In this document: one piece after another, positions 1 to 5,915 of the stretch
Numbering within the stretch: position 1 is the first letter of the stretch
How the letters are laid out: every line of letters starts with the position of its first letter
Assembly: GCA_030617125.1 (NCBI GenBank)
Contig: JAUWWA010000133.1
Location: 1 to 5,915, forward strand
Direction: 5' to 3'
DNA length: 5,915 bases
From: Pirellulales bacterium
Lineage (GTDB): Bacteria > Planctomycetota > Planctomycetia > Pirellulales > Thermoguttaceae
Program-made: the position numbers and the translations under genes
The notes under the pieces: generated by a model
The model's input: only the letters and a program-made list of their open reading frames with translations
What the model was told of the DNA's origin: nothing
Database searches by the model: none

Positions 1-1
1 C

Positions 2-1648
2 CGCGTGCGGTTCATGTTTCGCGACTCGCTCGAGACGGTCAAGCGGCTGCTGGAGTTGCGCGTCGACCCGGCCGACGTGCTGCGGCATCCCCGGCTGTAC
101 TTGAATCTGAAAACGCCGCGGACCGCGCTGTGTGCCCGGCCGCGAAGGGTCAAGAGCGCGGCGGTGTTGGCGCGGGAGACGACCCTCGGCGAACTGCCGC
201 AACTGCGCTGCTGGCCGGACGACGGCGGGGCCTATATCACGCTGCCGCAGGTCTACACCGAAGAGCCCGACCGGCCGGGCATGCAACGCTCGAACCTGGG
301 CATGTACCGCGTGCAAATCTCCGGCGGCGCGTACACGCCGAACCGCGAGGCCGGGCTGCACTACCAGCTCCATCGCGGCATCGCCGCGCACCATGCGGCG
401 GCGATCCGGCGCGGTGAGTTGCTTCGGGTGAACGTGTTCGTCGGCGGCCCGCCCGCCATGACCGTCGCCGCGGTGATGCCGCTGCCCGAGGGCGTCAGCG
501 AACTCGCCTTGGCCGGCCTGCTGGGCCGGCGCCGCGTGCCGATGATCGTCTCGGGCAGCCGCTTACCCATCCACGCCGAGGCCGACTTCTGCCTGGTCGG
601 CTATCTCGATCCGAAACGCACGAAGCCCGAGGGACCTTTCGGCGATCACCTGGGCTACTACAGCCTGGCGCACGAGTTTCCGGTGATGCGGGTCGAGCAC
701 GTGTACCATCGCGTCGGGGCGATCTGGCCGTTTACGGTCGTCGGCCGGCCGCCGCAGGAAGATACGATGTTCGGCCGGCTGGTGCACGAGCTGGTCGGGC
801 CGATCTTGCCGAAGACGATACCCGGCGTCAAGGCGGTCCACGCGGTGGACGCGGCGGGCGTTCACCCGCTGCTTCTGGCGATCGGCTCGGAACGCTACGT
901 GCCCTACGACGCGCGCCGCCCGAGGGAGCTGCTCACGCTGGCCAACGCGCTATTGGGCAGTGGGCAGTTGTCGCTGGCGAAGTACGTGTGGATCGCGGCG
1001 GCCGAAGACAATCCGCGGCTCGACGTACGCGACGTGCCCGAATTCTTCCGCCACGTGCTCGAACGCGTCGATTGGCGTCGCGACCTGCACTTCCAGACGT
1101 GCACGACGATCGACACGCTCGACTACAGCGGCGGCAAGCTGAACGAGGGTTCGAAGGTGGTGATCGCCGCGGCGGGGCCGCCGCTTCGGACGCTGCCGGT
1201 GGCGCTGGACAGCCGCATCACCATGCCCGAGGAACTCGGGTTCAAGAATCCCCGCGTGTTTCTGCCGGGCATCCTCGTGGTCGAAGGGCCGGCGTACGCG
1301 GGCGCGGCGAAAGGCGGCGACGTGACGGTCGACCGGTTCTGCCTGGCATACCGGCGGATGGAAGCCATCAACGGGTTCCCGCTGGTGGTCGTGGTCGACC
1401 ACGGCGAGTTCGCCGCGCGCACGCTGGAGAACTTCCTGTGGACGACGTTCACGCGGAGCAACCCGGCGTCGGACATTTACGGGATCGAGTCGTTCACGTC
1501 GGGCAAACACTGGGGGTGTTTCGGCTCGCTGGTGATCGACGCCCGCAGCAAGCCGCACCACGCCCCGCCGTTGGTCGAGGATCCCGAAGTAACGCGGCGT
1601 GTCGACGCCCTGGCCGCCCGCGGCGGCCCGCTGCACGGGATTATCTGA
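2..1648 (+). CDS. UbiD family decarboxylase (5'-partial)
   Basis: This is a UbiD-type decarboxylase, a family that uses prenylated FMN (made by UbiX) to decarboxylate aromatic or alpha,beta-unsaturated acids reversibly, including steps of quinone synthesis. Residues are numbered from the GTG at 5. Visible signatures are NLGMYRVQ (N97, R102; the N-x4-R cofactor/metal segment), the HRG block with H123, PEGVSE with E166 (likely third metal ligand), and PEGPFGDHLGYY starting at P208, whose E209 matches the catalytic glutamate. The C-terminal LWTTFTRSNPASDIYG block near 478-493 and the ending GGPLHGII are typical. The frame is open through the left edge, and family members are about 600 residues, so the GTG at 5 is not the real start: roughly 50-60 N-terminal residues are missing. 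The substrate cannot be read from sequence; a role in menaquinone synthesis is possible but unproven. No UbiX partner is in the window. The stop is TGA at 1646-1648. Confidence 0.93.
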   Translation, partial: RVRFMFRDSLETVKRLLELRVDPADVLRHPRLYLNLKTPRTALCARPRRVKSAAVLARETTLGELPQLRCWPDDGGAYITLPQVYTEEPDRPGMQRSNLGMYRVQISGGAYTPNREAGLHYQLHRGIAAHHAAAIRRGELLRVNVFVGGPPAMTVAAVMPLPEGVSELALAGLLGRRRVPMIVSGSRLPIHAEADFCLVGYLDPKRTKPEGPFGDHLGYYSLAHEFPVMRVEHVYHRVGAIWPFTVVGRPPQEDTMFGRLVHELVGPILPKTIPGVKAVHAVDAAGVHPLLLAIGSERYVPYDARRPRELLTLANALLGSGQLSLAKYVWIAAAEDNPRLDVRDVPEFFRHVLERVDWRRDLHFQTCTTIDTLDYSGGKLNEGSKVVIAAAGPPLRTLPVALDSRITMPEELGFKNPRVFLPGILVVEGPAYAGAAKGGDVTVDRFCLAYRRMEAINGFPLVVVVDHGEFAARTLENFLWTTFTRSNPASDIYGIESFTSGKHWGCFGSLVIDARSKPHHAPPLVEDPEVTRRVDALAARGGPLHGII

Positions 1649-1663
1649 CACAAGGCCGCTTCG

Positions 1664-1703
1664 CGTTGGTCGCGCCAGACAGACTTGCGACCGTTGGTCG
1701 CGC
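1664..1703. repeat. 12-bp direct repeat with embedded hairpin
   Basis: The sequence CGTTGGTCGCGC occurs at 1664-1675 and again at 1692-1703, start to start 28 bases apart. The second copy overlaps a perfect inverted repeat, GCGACC (1687-1692), GTT loop, GGTCGC (1696-1701). It lies just after the UbiD stop codon, but no T-run follows, so it does not look like a standard intrinsic terminator. Function unknown. Confidence 0.5.
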
Positions 1704-1745
1704 ACACGCTACGAGCAACACGAGTCGCGGCTTTATATCGAGGTT

Positions 1746-1761
1746 ACCGTTCACGGTTTTT
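1746..1761 (+). terminator. Weak intrinsic terminator candidate after the UbiD gene
   Basis: ACCG (1746-1749) can pair with CGGT (1754-1757) around a four-base TTCA loop, and the stem runs directly into a T-run (1757-1761). The stem is only four base pairs, well short of a typical terminator. It lies about 100 bases past the UbiD stop, where transcription of that gene might end. Confidence 0.22.
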
Positions 1762-1767
1762 CAGGGC

Positions 1768-1786
1768 TCTCGGGACCTTCCCGAGA
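1768..1786. repeat. Perfect 8-bp inverted repeat (hairpin)
   Basis: TCTCGGGA (1768-1775) and TCCCGAGA (1779-1786) are exact reverse complements separated by CCT. In RNA this would be a stable hairpin. No T-run follows on either strand, so it is not a classic intrinsic terminator. It could be an RNA-stability element at the 3' end of the UbiD transcript or a protein-binding site; nothing visible decides between them. Confidence 0.5.
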
Positions 1787-1972
1787 AGGATTACCCGATA
1801 CTCATTGTGTTGATTGTGAGCAGGCGCATCAGGCTTGTCAAGGTTTCGTTTTCCCATGCGATTCGTGCAGATTGCGCAATATCAGCAGAGTTCATCCCCC
1901 GGTGTGCAACTTCGGAACCGTGGGAATTGGGCCTTCTGTGCTGCACAATCCACCCGCAGGAACGGCCCCCGG

Positions 1973-2001
1973 TTGACACGGCCGTTTCCCGGGTGTACGA
2001 T
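1973..2001 (+). promoter_or_regulatory. Sigma70-type promoter of the oxidoreductase gene
   Basis: A perfect -35 hexamer TTGACA (1973-1978) is followed by a 17-base spacer and a -10 hexamer TACGAT (1996-2001, four of six matches to TATAAT). Transcription would start near 2008, leaving a leader of about 60 bases before the ATG at 2069. Position, orientation and spacing all fit a housekeeping promoter driving the downstream gene independently of the UbiD gene. Confidence 0.7.
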
Positions 2002-2016
2002 GACTTCGTTCCCGTC

Positions 2017-2061
2017 AAGGCGTTGTGTCTTCTATACTCCGAACGCCTTTCCAAAAGGAGT
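2017..2061 (+). promoter_or_regulatory. Structured mRNA leader upstream of the oxidoreductase start
   Basis: AAGGCGTT (2017-2024) and AACGCCTT (2042-2049) form a perfect 8-bp stem with a 17-base loop. Two other pairings involve the ribosome binding site: ACTCC (2036-2040) with GGAGT (2057-2061), and CCTTT (2046-2050) with AAAGG (2054-2058). The last excludes the 8-bp stem because both use 2046-2049, so the leader could in principle switch between an open and a masked site. Regulation is inferred from base pairing only; no known riboswitch class was recognised. Confidence 0.35.
2053..2060 (+). promoter_or_regulatory. Ribosome binding site of the oxidoreductase gene
   Basis: AAAAGGAG ends eight bases before the ATG at 2069. 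It fixes the start of the gene at 2069, ahead of the internal stop codon, and makes the Tat signal peptide part of the reading frame. Confidence 0.8.
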
Positions 2062-2068
2062 CCTACCC

Positions 2069-3505
2069 ATGTCGATCACCCGACGACAGTTCATTAAGAG
2101 TTCTACCGCGGCCGCCACGGCGTTGAGCCTTCCGATGGTCGTTTCGCCGCGCGTGCTGGGGGCCAACGAGGAGATTCTCGTAGGCGTGGTCGGCCTCGGT
2201 GGCCGTGGCGGCTACCACGTTTCCCGAATGTAGGGCCAGCTCGGTACCAGCGTGGTGGCGTTGTGCGATCCGGACAGGCAGCGCATGGGCGCCCGGGCCG
2301 CCGCGTTGGAGAAAAGGACCGGACGTAAAGTCGAGCAGCACATCGACGTCCGAAAGCTGCTGGAGCGGAAGGACGTGGACGTGATCTCCAATGCGACGCA
2401 GAACTACTGGCACGCCCTGAGCACGATTTGGGCCTGCCAGGCCGGGAAGCACGTGTACTGCGAGAAGCCTATCTCCCACTACATCTGGGAGGGCCGGCAG
2501 ATGGTCAACGCCGCCAGGAAATACAAGGTGCTGGTGCAGACCGGCACGCAGCAGCGCTCGCGCCAGGCCACCCGCGAGGCGATCAAGTGGATCCAGGCCG
2601 GCAACCTGGGCAAGATCAAGTACGTTACGAGCTTCGCCAACAAGGGGCGCAGCTCGTGCGGCAAGCGCGACACGCCGCTGGAGATTCCCGACCACGTCGA
2701 CTACGATCTATGGTGCGGTCCGGCCCGAGATGAACCCATCTACCGCAACCGGCTCCAGTACGACTGTAGCTTCCTCTGGAACACCGGCGACGGCGAATCG
2801 TGCAACCAAGGCGTCCATGAAATCGACGTTGCCCGCTGGGTCCTCGACGAGACCCGCCTGCCGCGGCGGGTGAGGAGCATCGGCGGCCGCTTCCTTTTCA
2901 ACGACGCCTGCGACGTGCCCAACACGCAGATCATTTGCTACGACTTCGAGAAGGCCCCCGTTTTCTACGAGGTGCACAATCTGCGGGCGGCCAAGGGGAC
3001 CAACAGAATGCTCAACTTCCGTGGACACCGCGTGGGCACCGTCGTCGACTGCGAGGATGGTTCCCTGGCCATCACCCAAGCTTACTCCAGGGCCTATGAC
3101 AACCAGGGCAAGCAGATCAAGGAGTGGCGCAGCGGCGAGTCCAACTTCGAGACCCTCATCAAGGCGGTGCGAAGCGGCAAGCAGGAAGACCTCACCGGCG
3201 AAATCCTCGAAGGGCATCTCTCCACCAGGATCTGCCACGTGGGCAACATCTCGCTTAGGATGGGTAAGCCGGCACCGCTCGAACAGCAGCGAAGACTGGT
3301 TCAAGAAGTGCCCATCTTCGCCGAAATGCTTGAACGCTTGCAGGAGCATCTGAAGGGCAACAAAATCGATCCCAATACGGTCACTCTCGGTCCTTGGCTG
3401 GAGTGCGACAACGAGAACGAGTGCTTCAAGGACAACGAAGAGGCCAACAAGCTGGTCAAAGGCTACTACCGCGAGCCGTACGTCGTGCCCGAGGTGTCGG
3501 CGTAG
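2069..3505 (+). pseudogene. Tat-exported Gfo/Idh/MocA family oxidoreductase, interrupted by in-frame TAG
   Basis: This gene encodes an NAD(P)-dependent dehydrogenase of the Gfo/Idh/MocA family, which generally acts on sugars, inositols or related cyclic alcohols; the substrate here is unknown. Read through, it spans 478 codons. The N-terminus MSITRRQFIK carries the twin-arginine motif (R5-R6), then a hydrophobic stretch to about residue 31, suggesting export by Tat. The Rossmann motif GLGGRG is at 42-47 and the acidic end of strand 2, ALCD, has D67. The family lysine motif CEKP is at 131-134 (K133), and GVHEIDVARW near 248-257 carries the probable active-site H250. Codon 55 (2231-2233) is TAG, directly after RM and before GQLGTSVVALCD; the frame is unchanged on both sides and nothing else is broken. 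Either it is a recent pseudogene, a sequencing error, or a read-through case. A restart at the GTG at 2252 would lose the signal peptide and the nucleotide-binding loop. The final stop is TAG at 3503-3505. Confidence 0.88.
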
Positions 3506-3578
3506 CTCCGATCGCACCGACGCCGATGAAACGATCCGTGTTTAGAGCCTATCCGAAGACGCTAGGGGAATTGTCTGG

Positions 3579-4034
3579 GTGGCTGGGGCAAAGCGCGGCG
3601 GTGCTCCCCACAACACCGAGGGAAAGCCGGTGGGCGTGGTCGTCCGATGGGATCGGCCCGGGGGGAAGGACATTCGGCCCGTCAGCCGCAACGGCGAGGG
3701 TTGGATCATCGGCGGGATGCCCGGGCCCAGGCCGCTCTATCGGCTGCCTGACTTGGCCGACGCCAAGCGGGTCTACGTCTGCGAGGGTGAAAAGGCGGCC
3801 GACGCGGCCCGATCCATCGGCCTGATTGCCACGACTTCGCCCCACGGCAGCAAATCGGCCGACGGCCGACTCCATTTCCCCCGGGTACTGCGAGAGAAAG
3901 TCTACCGCCACCTCATCGGAACGATTCGCCGCGATGCGCCAAACCTGCAAATTGGGCTCTGTCTGGAAGAACCGGCGATGTTCGACGCCGTGGACCATCC
4001 AGACGGCGTCGGCCGGTGCAACTGCGTGCTATAG
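3579..4034 (+). CDS. Chimeric 151-residue ORF: Toprim/primase fragment fused to a radical SAM-like tail
   Basis: Residues about 15-95 resemble the Toprim-containing N-terminal part of phage or plasmid-type primase/helicase proteins: GKPVGVVVRWD, GKDIRPVSRNGEGWIIGG, RPLYRLPDL, then VYVCEGEKAADAARS with the Toprim glutamate at E69 and the TTSPHGSKSA segment. In such proteins this should continue to a DxD-type metal motif and an ATPase or primase region, but here the similarity stops near residue 95 (about 3861) and an unrelated tail follows to the stop. The GTG start at 3579 has a reasonable Shine-Dalgarno, AGGGGA (3564-3569), nine bases upstream, so a protein could be made. Lacking its metal motif and all downstream domains, it is unlikely to work as a primase. 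It is probably debris of a mobile element or prophage, sitting 73 bases after the oxidoreductase stop and convergent with the HEAT gene. Family assignment is from remembered motif resemblance. Confidence 0.5.
   Translation: MAGAKRGGAPHNTEGKPVGVVVRWDRPGGKDIRPVSRNGEGWIIGGMPGPRPLYRLPDLADAKRVYVCEGEKAADAARSIGLIATTSPHGSKSADGRLHFPRVLREKVYRHLIGTIRRDAPNLQIGLCLEEPAMFDAVDHPDGVGRCNCVL
3861..4034 (+). pseudogene. C-terminal remnant of a spore photoproduct lyase-like radical SAM protein
   Basis: The last ~57 residues of the ORF beginning at 3579 (from GRLHFPRVLREKVYRHL to the end GRCNCVL) resemble the C-terminus of spore-photoproduct-lyase-like radical SAM proteins. Features are a helix rich in R and K, the segment IGLCLEEPAMFDAV and the terminal Cys-x-Cys. 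The CxxxCxxC iron-sulfur motif and the rest of the radical SAM barrel are absent, so this is an isolated 3' end. The natural C-terminus appears kept, with TAG at 4032-4034. The family name is a moderate-confidence recollection and could be wrong; that this part differs from the preceding Toprim-like part is better supported than its exact identity. Confidence 0.4.
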
Positions 4035-4097
4035 GCTGTCAGATGATCGAGGCCAGTCGTTATGGCAGGAATCGAGCAGACCGCAAAACTACCTCGG

Positions 4098-5915
4098 CTA
4101 CTGGATCTCCACGATTCGCCTCCGCCCGCTCGATTGCGGTGGTATGAGCGATCCATCCACCGCTGGCGGAGTCGAAGAAGCGTCTTCTTCCTTCAAGGCA
4201 CCGGCGACGATCTGGAGGACTTCGGGCAGCACCTTTGCGGCAAGTTCCGGATTATTCAAGTTCTGTTGATGCTGGCGGGTAAGAACCTCCTTGCCGGCGT
4301 GAGCATTGACCGAACAGATGGCATAAACGCGGTACATATCGCGGCCCATTCCCTGTCGGTTCGACATCATCCACAGCCGGGTGAACCGATCGTCCAGCAG
4401 GAGTTCTCGCAGCGCAGCACGCTTCGACGGCGTCAGCGGCGACGCACCCAGCGCAATGACGATCGACATCCGCACGTCGCGGCTCCCCGACTGCTTCTGC
4501 TCGGCGAAGAACGTCTTCTTGAGAAACTCCCAGTTCTGCGGCAAGCCAAGGCGGACCAGTTCCTTCGCGACGTAGCCTCGGGTGAAGAGGAGCTCCTCGT
4601 CGCGCAAAGCAGTTCTCAGCACACCGTCGCGCGTGTCGGGGTGATCGAGGTTGTCCGGCTCGGCCGGCGGTAGCAGCCGAGAAATGCCAATCGTTATCGC
4701 CGCCCGGCCGGACCACCACAGGTTCCCCTTTTCCCTGGCCCGGACTGCCCGCAGCCGGCCAATGTGCCTTCGATCGAACAGCGAGTCGGCAGCCAGGGCC
4801 AGCCGTTCGACCATGCGGTTGTAGTTCTCGCGAGCCTCGGCTCCCTGCCAGTCGACGTCTTTCCAAAGATTCTTGCGGTCCATCAGATCGAGCAGCCGCT
4901 CGGGAGATAGACGCAGCGAATCGAGTCGCTCCCAGAAAACGTCTTGCGGCTCGGTAATGTCCGCTCCGCCGGCATGGATATTGCGGGCCAGAAGTCGTAC
5001 TTTGGCTTCCACTTCGGCCGGGAGCTCACGAAGCTCCTCGGTTGCAGCGCGTCGCACGGCGCTGCGCCGCCTGCGGAGTTCCTCCAGGCGCTGCGCCCAT
5101 TGTGCATACGGCTTGCGATCCAACGTCGACGACCATGCCGCTGTGGCCTCGTCCATCTCTCGTTGCAACCGCTGCTGCCAGTACCAGAGGCAGTGCCGAG
5201 CATTGCTGTTGCGCCGCCACCAGGGTTCAAAGGTCTCCGCATCAAATTGCCGGCCGGTCATCAGCTTCAATGCCAGCCGAGCGTAGGTGCGAACCTTTCG
5301 CCGGTCCCAACTCCGGTCCAAGTCCCTGTCGGACTCTTTGTCGGTCGTGCCCAGTGTAGCTATGCGGTTGATCAGCCGATTCCACCCAAGCACCGGCAGG
5401 CCCTCCGACTCGTCGCCAAGCAGCCGGGCAATCCGCGGCACATCCTGCGGATGGTGCAGCGTGGCTAGGGCTTCGACCGCCGCGCTGCGCACGGCCGGAT
5501 CCTGGTCCGAAAGCAACTCGCGCAGGACCGGAGCATCGGGCCGCGTGGGCCATTCGTGAAGGTGGCGCCATGTCGAGCGGCGGCTAAGACTCCGCGCATA
5601 GTGCGTTGCCCAGGGACGCGCTTGCATGTAGCGGGCCACGTCGCTCTTGCGAGGAAAACGGTTTGGCGACAGATTCTTGCGATCCTCGGCGATCACGGGC
5701 ATGGGCTCCGTCCCCCATTTTCTCAACTCTTCCGGCGAGGCTTCTTCGGCACGAGCCGCCAGATCCCGGCTGAGATCGATAGCTTGTCGCACACGCTCCC
5801 GCACCGACAGTCTTCCATCAGGCTGGCCGTAAGGTCCGCTGTCTGGTTCGACGGCGGCGCCCCCCTGCTTCGCGTCTGGTGACTTGGACAGAGCCGGGGG
5901 GGACTCACAGCGGCC
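4098..5915 (-). CDS. HEAT-repeat domain protein (5'-partial)
   Basis: This is a largely helical protein with HEAT-like repeats, a scaffold fold for protein binding; no catalytic motif is visible and the function is unknown. Numbered from the GTG at 5804, a clear HEAT repeat lies at about 88-131 (APVLRELLSDQDPAVRSAAV, then a second helix ending IARLLGD). A WW-rich segment EPWWRRNSNARHCLWYWQ is at 193-210, a basic, probably coiled helix at about 236-275, and further HEAT-like helices at about 395-475. The frame has no stop between 5804 and the right edge. Those extra 37 codons include a Cys followed by a Pro/Gly/Ser/Ala-rich stretch, as in a linker after a signal peptide. The real start is therefore probably outside the window; GTG 5804, with GGAAGA six bases upstream, is the fallback. 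The C-terminal ~28 residues are low-complexity. The stop is TAG (4098-4100), and the gene converges on the fragment ORF with a 63-base gap. Confidence 0.82.
   Translation of the reverse strand, partial: GRCESPPALSKSPDAKQGGAAVEPDSGPYGQPDGRLSVRERVRQAIDLSRDLAARAEEASPEELRKWGTEPMPVIAEDRKNLSPNRFPRKSDVARYMQARPWATHYARSLSRRSTWRHLHEWPTRPDAPVLRELLSDQDPAVRSAAVEALATLHHPQDVPRIARLLGDESEGLPVLGWNRLINRIATLGTTDKESDRDLDRSWDRRKVRTYARLALKLMTGRQFDAETFEPWWRRNSNARHCLWYWQQRLQREMDEATAAWSSTLDRKPYAQWAQRLEELRRRRSAVRRAATEELRELPAEVEAKVRLLARNIHAGGADITEPQDVFWERLDSLRLSPERLLDLMDRKNLWKDVDWQGAEARENYNRMVERLALAADSLFDRRHIGRLRAVRAREKGNLWWSGRAAITIGISRLLPPAEPDNLDHPDTRDGVLRTALRDEELLFTRGYVAKELVRLGLPQNWEFLKKTFFAEQKQSGSRDVRMSIVIALGASPLTPSKRAALRELLLDDRFTRLWMMSNRQGMGRDMYRVYAICSVNAHAGKEVLTRQHQQNLNNPELAAKVLPEVLQIVAGALKEEDASSTPPAVDGSLIPPQSSGRRRIVEIQ
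4136..4163. repeat. Inverted repeat inside the 3' end of the HEAT gene
   Basis: GCGGTGG (4136-4142) and CCACCGC (4157-4163) are exact complements; ATG (4144-4146) and CAT (4154-4156) extend the stem to ten pairs with one bulged T and a seven-base loop. It lies in the low-complexity tail of the minus-strand gene. No T-run follows on either strand, so a terminator role is not supported. Confidence 0.35.

Larger units (their letters stand above)
1649..2068. other. Intergenic region between the UbiD and oxidoreductase genes
   Basis: These 420 bases contain no convincing gene: the short ORFs crossing them have no family resemblance, and some merely run on from frames overlapping the neighbouring genes. 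The region is less GC-rich than the flanking genes. It holds a 12-bp direct repeat, two perfect small hairpins (1687-1701 and 1768-1786), a weak terminator candidate, a 10-bp palindrome ATTGCGCAAT at 1871-1880, an 11-base odd palindrome TGTGCTGCACA at 1937-1947, and the promoter and leader of the downstream oxidoreductase. No tRNA or known riboswitch was recognised. Confidence 0.75.

Noticed and set aside
617..631. Possible loss of a catalytic acid in the UbiD protein next to the PEGPFGDH motif
   Set aside because: The second glutamate of the triad could not be placed confidently without an alignment, so no defect is claimed.
950..1705. Long 251-residue minus-strand ORF opposite the UbiD gene
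   Set aside because: It lies antisense to a well-conserved coding region, is rich in Arg and has no recognisable motif; long antisense frames are expected in GC-rich genes.
1801..1830. Lac-operator-like TTGTGTTGATTGTGAGC
   Set aside because: Only a partial resemblance, not palindromic and not placed next to the promoter.
988..2097. 369-residue plus-strand ORF running from the UbiD gene into the oxidoreductase start
   Set aside because: It is out of frame with UbiD, Arg-rich in that part, and passes through the promoter and leader region; it has no ribosome binding site or family resemblance.
2231..2233. TAG reassigned to an amino acid (for example pyrrolysine) genome-wide
   Set aside because: TAG also ends the oxidoreductase itself (3503-3505), the fragment ORF at a natural-looking C-terminus (4032-4034) and the HEAT gene (4098-4100, minus), so it acts as a normal stop here.
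2708..3517. 269-residue minus-strand ORF opposite the oxidoreductase
   Set aside because: It is a shadow of the conserved plus-strand frame, with no recognisable domain and no separate promoter.
4062..4673. 203-residue plus-strand ORF opposite the HEAT gene
   Set aside because: The minus-strand frame shows real HEAT-type helix periodicity; this frame has no domain resemblance.
1..5915. A new defence, CRISPR or other multi-gene system
   Set aside because: No repeat array, nuclease, reverse transcriptase, toxin-antitoxin pair or clustered unknown genes were seen; the genes are unrelated and one is debris.

Overview
The window looks like a chromosomal segment of a GC-rich bacterium, most probably a planctomycete (Pirellulales-like). 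This is inferred from family resemblance: a long UbiD-type decarboxylase, a Tat-exported Gfo/Idh/MocA oxidoreductase of the kind planctomycetes carry in many copies, and a large HEAT-repeat protein. No search could be run, so the taxonomic call is an inference.

Layout. Positions 2-1648 (+) hold most of a UbiD-family prenylated-FMN-dependent decarboxylase; its first ~50-60 residues lie left of the window. Positions 1649-2068 are a 420-base non-coding stretch with small hairpins, a 12-bp direct repeat, a weak terminator candidate and, at its right end, a strong sigma70-type promoter (TTGACA, 17-bp spacer, TACGAT) and a Shine-Dalgarno site. These serve the next gene, a Gfo/Idh/MocA oxidoreductase at 2069-3505 (+). 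That gene has a clear Tat signal peptide and intact domains but is broken by an in-frame TAG at codon 55 (2231-2233). Positions 3579-4034 (+) encode a 151-residue ORF that appears to be a chimera: a Toprim-type primase/helicase fragment followed by the C-terminal end of what resembles a spore-photoproduct-lyase-like radical SAM protein. On the minus strand, convergent with the rest, 4098-5915 holds a HEAT-repeat protein whose reading frame stays open to the right edge, so its true N-terminus is probably outside the window.

The genes do not form an obvious pathway. The UbiD gene ends cleanly and is separated from the oxidoreductase, which has its own promoter. The fragment ORF between the oxidoreductase and the HEAT gene looks like debris from rearrangement or a decayed mobile element. 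I see no CRISPR array, tRNA, rRNA, complete insertion sequence or recognisable new multi-gene system. The points most worth checking are the amber-interrupted oxidoreductase, the chimeric ORF, and the leader RNA in front of the oxidoreductase, where alternative pairings could mask its ribosome binding site.
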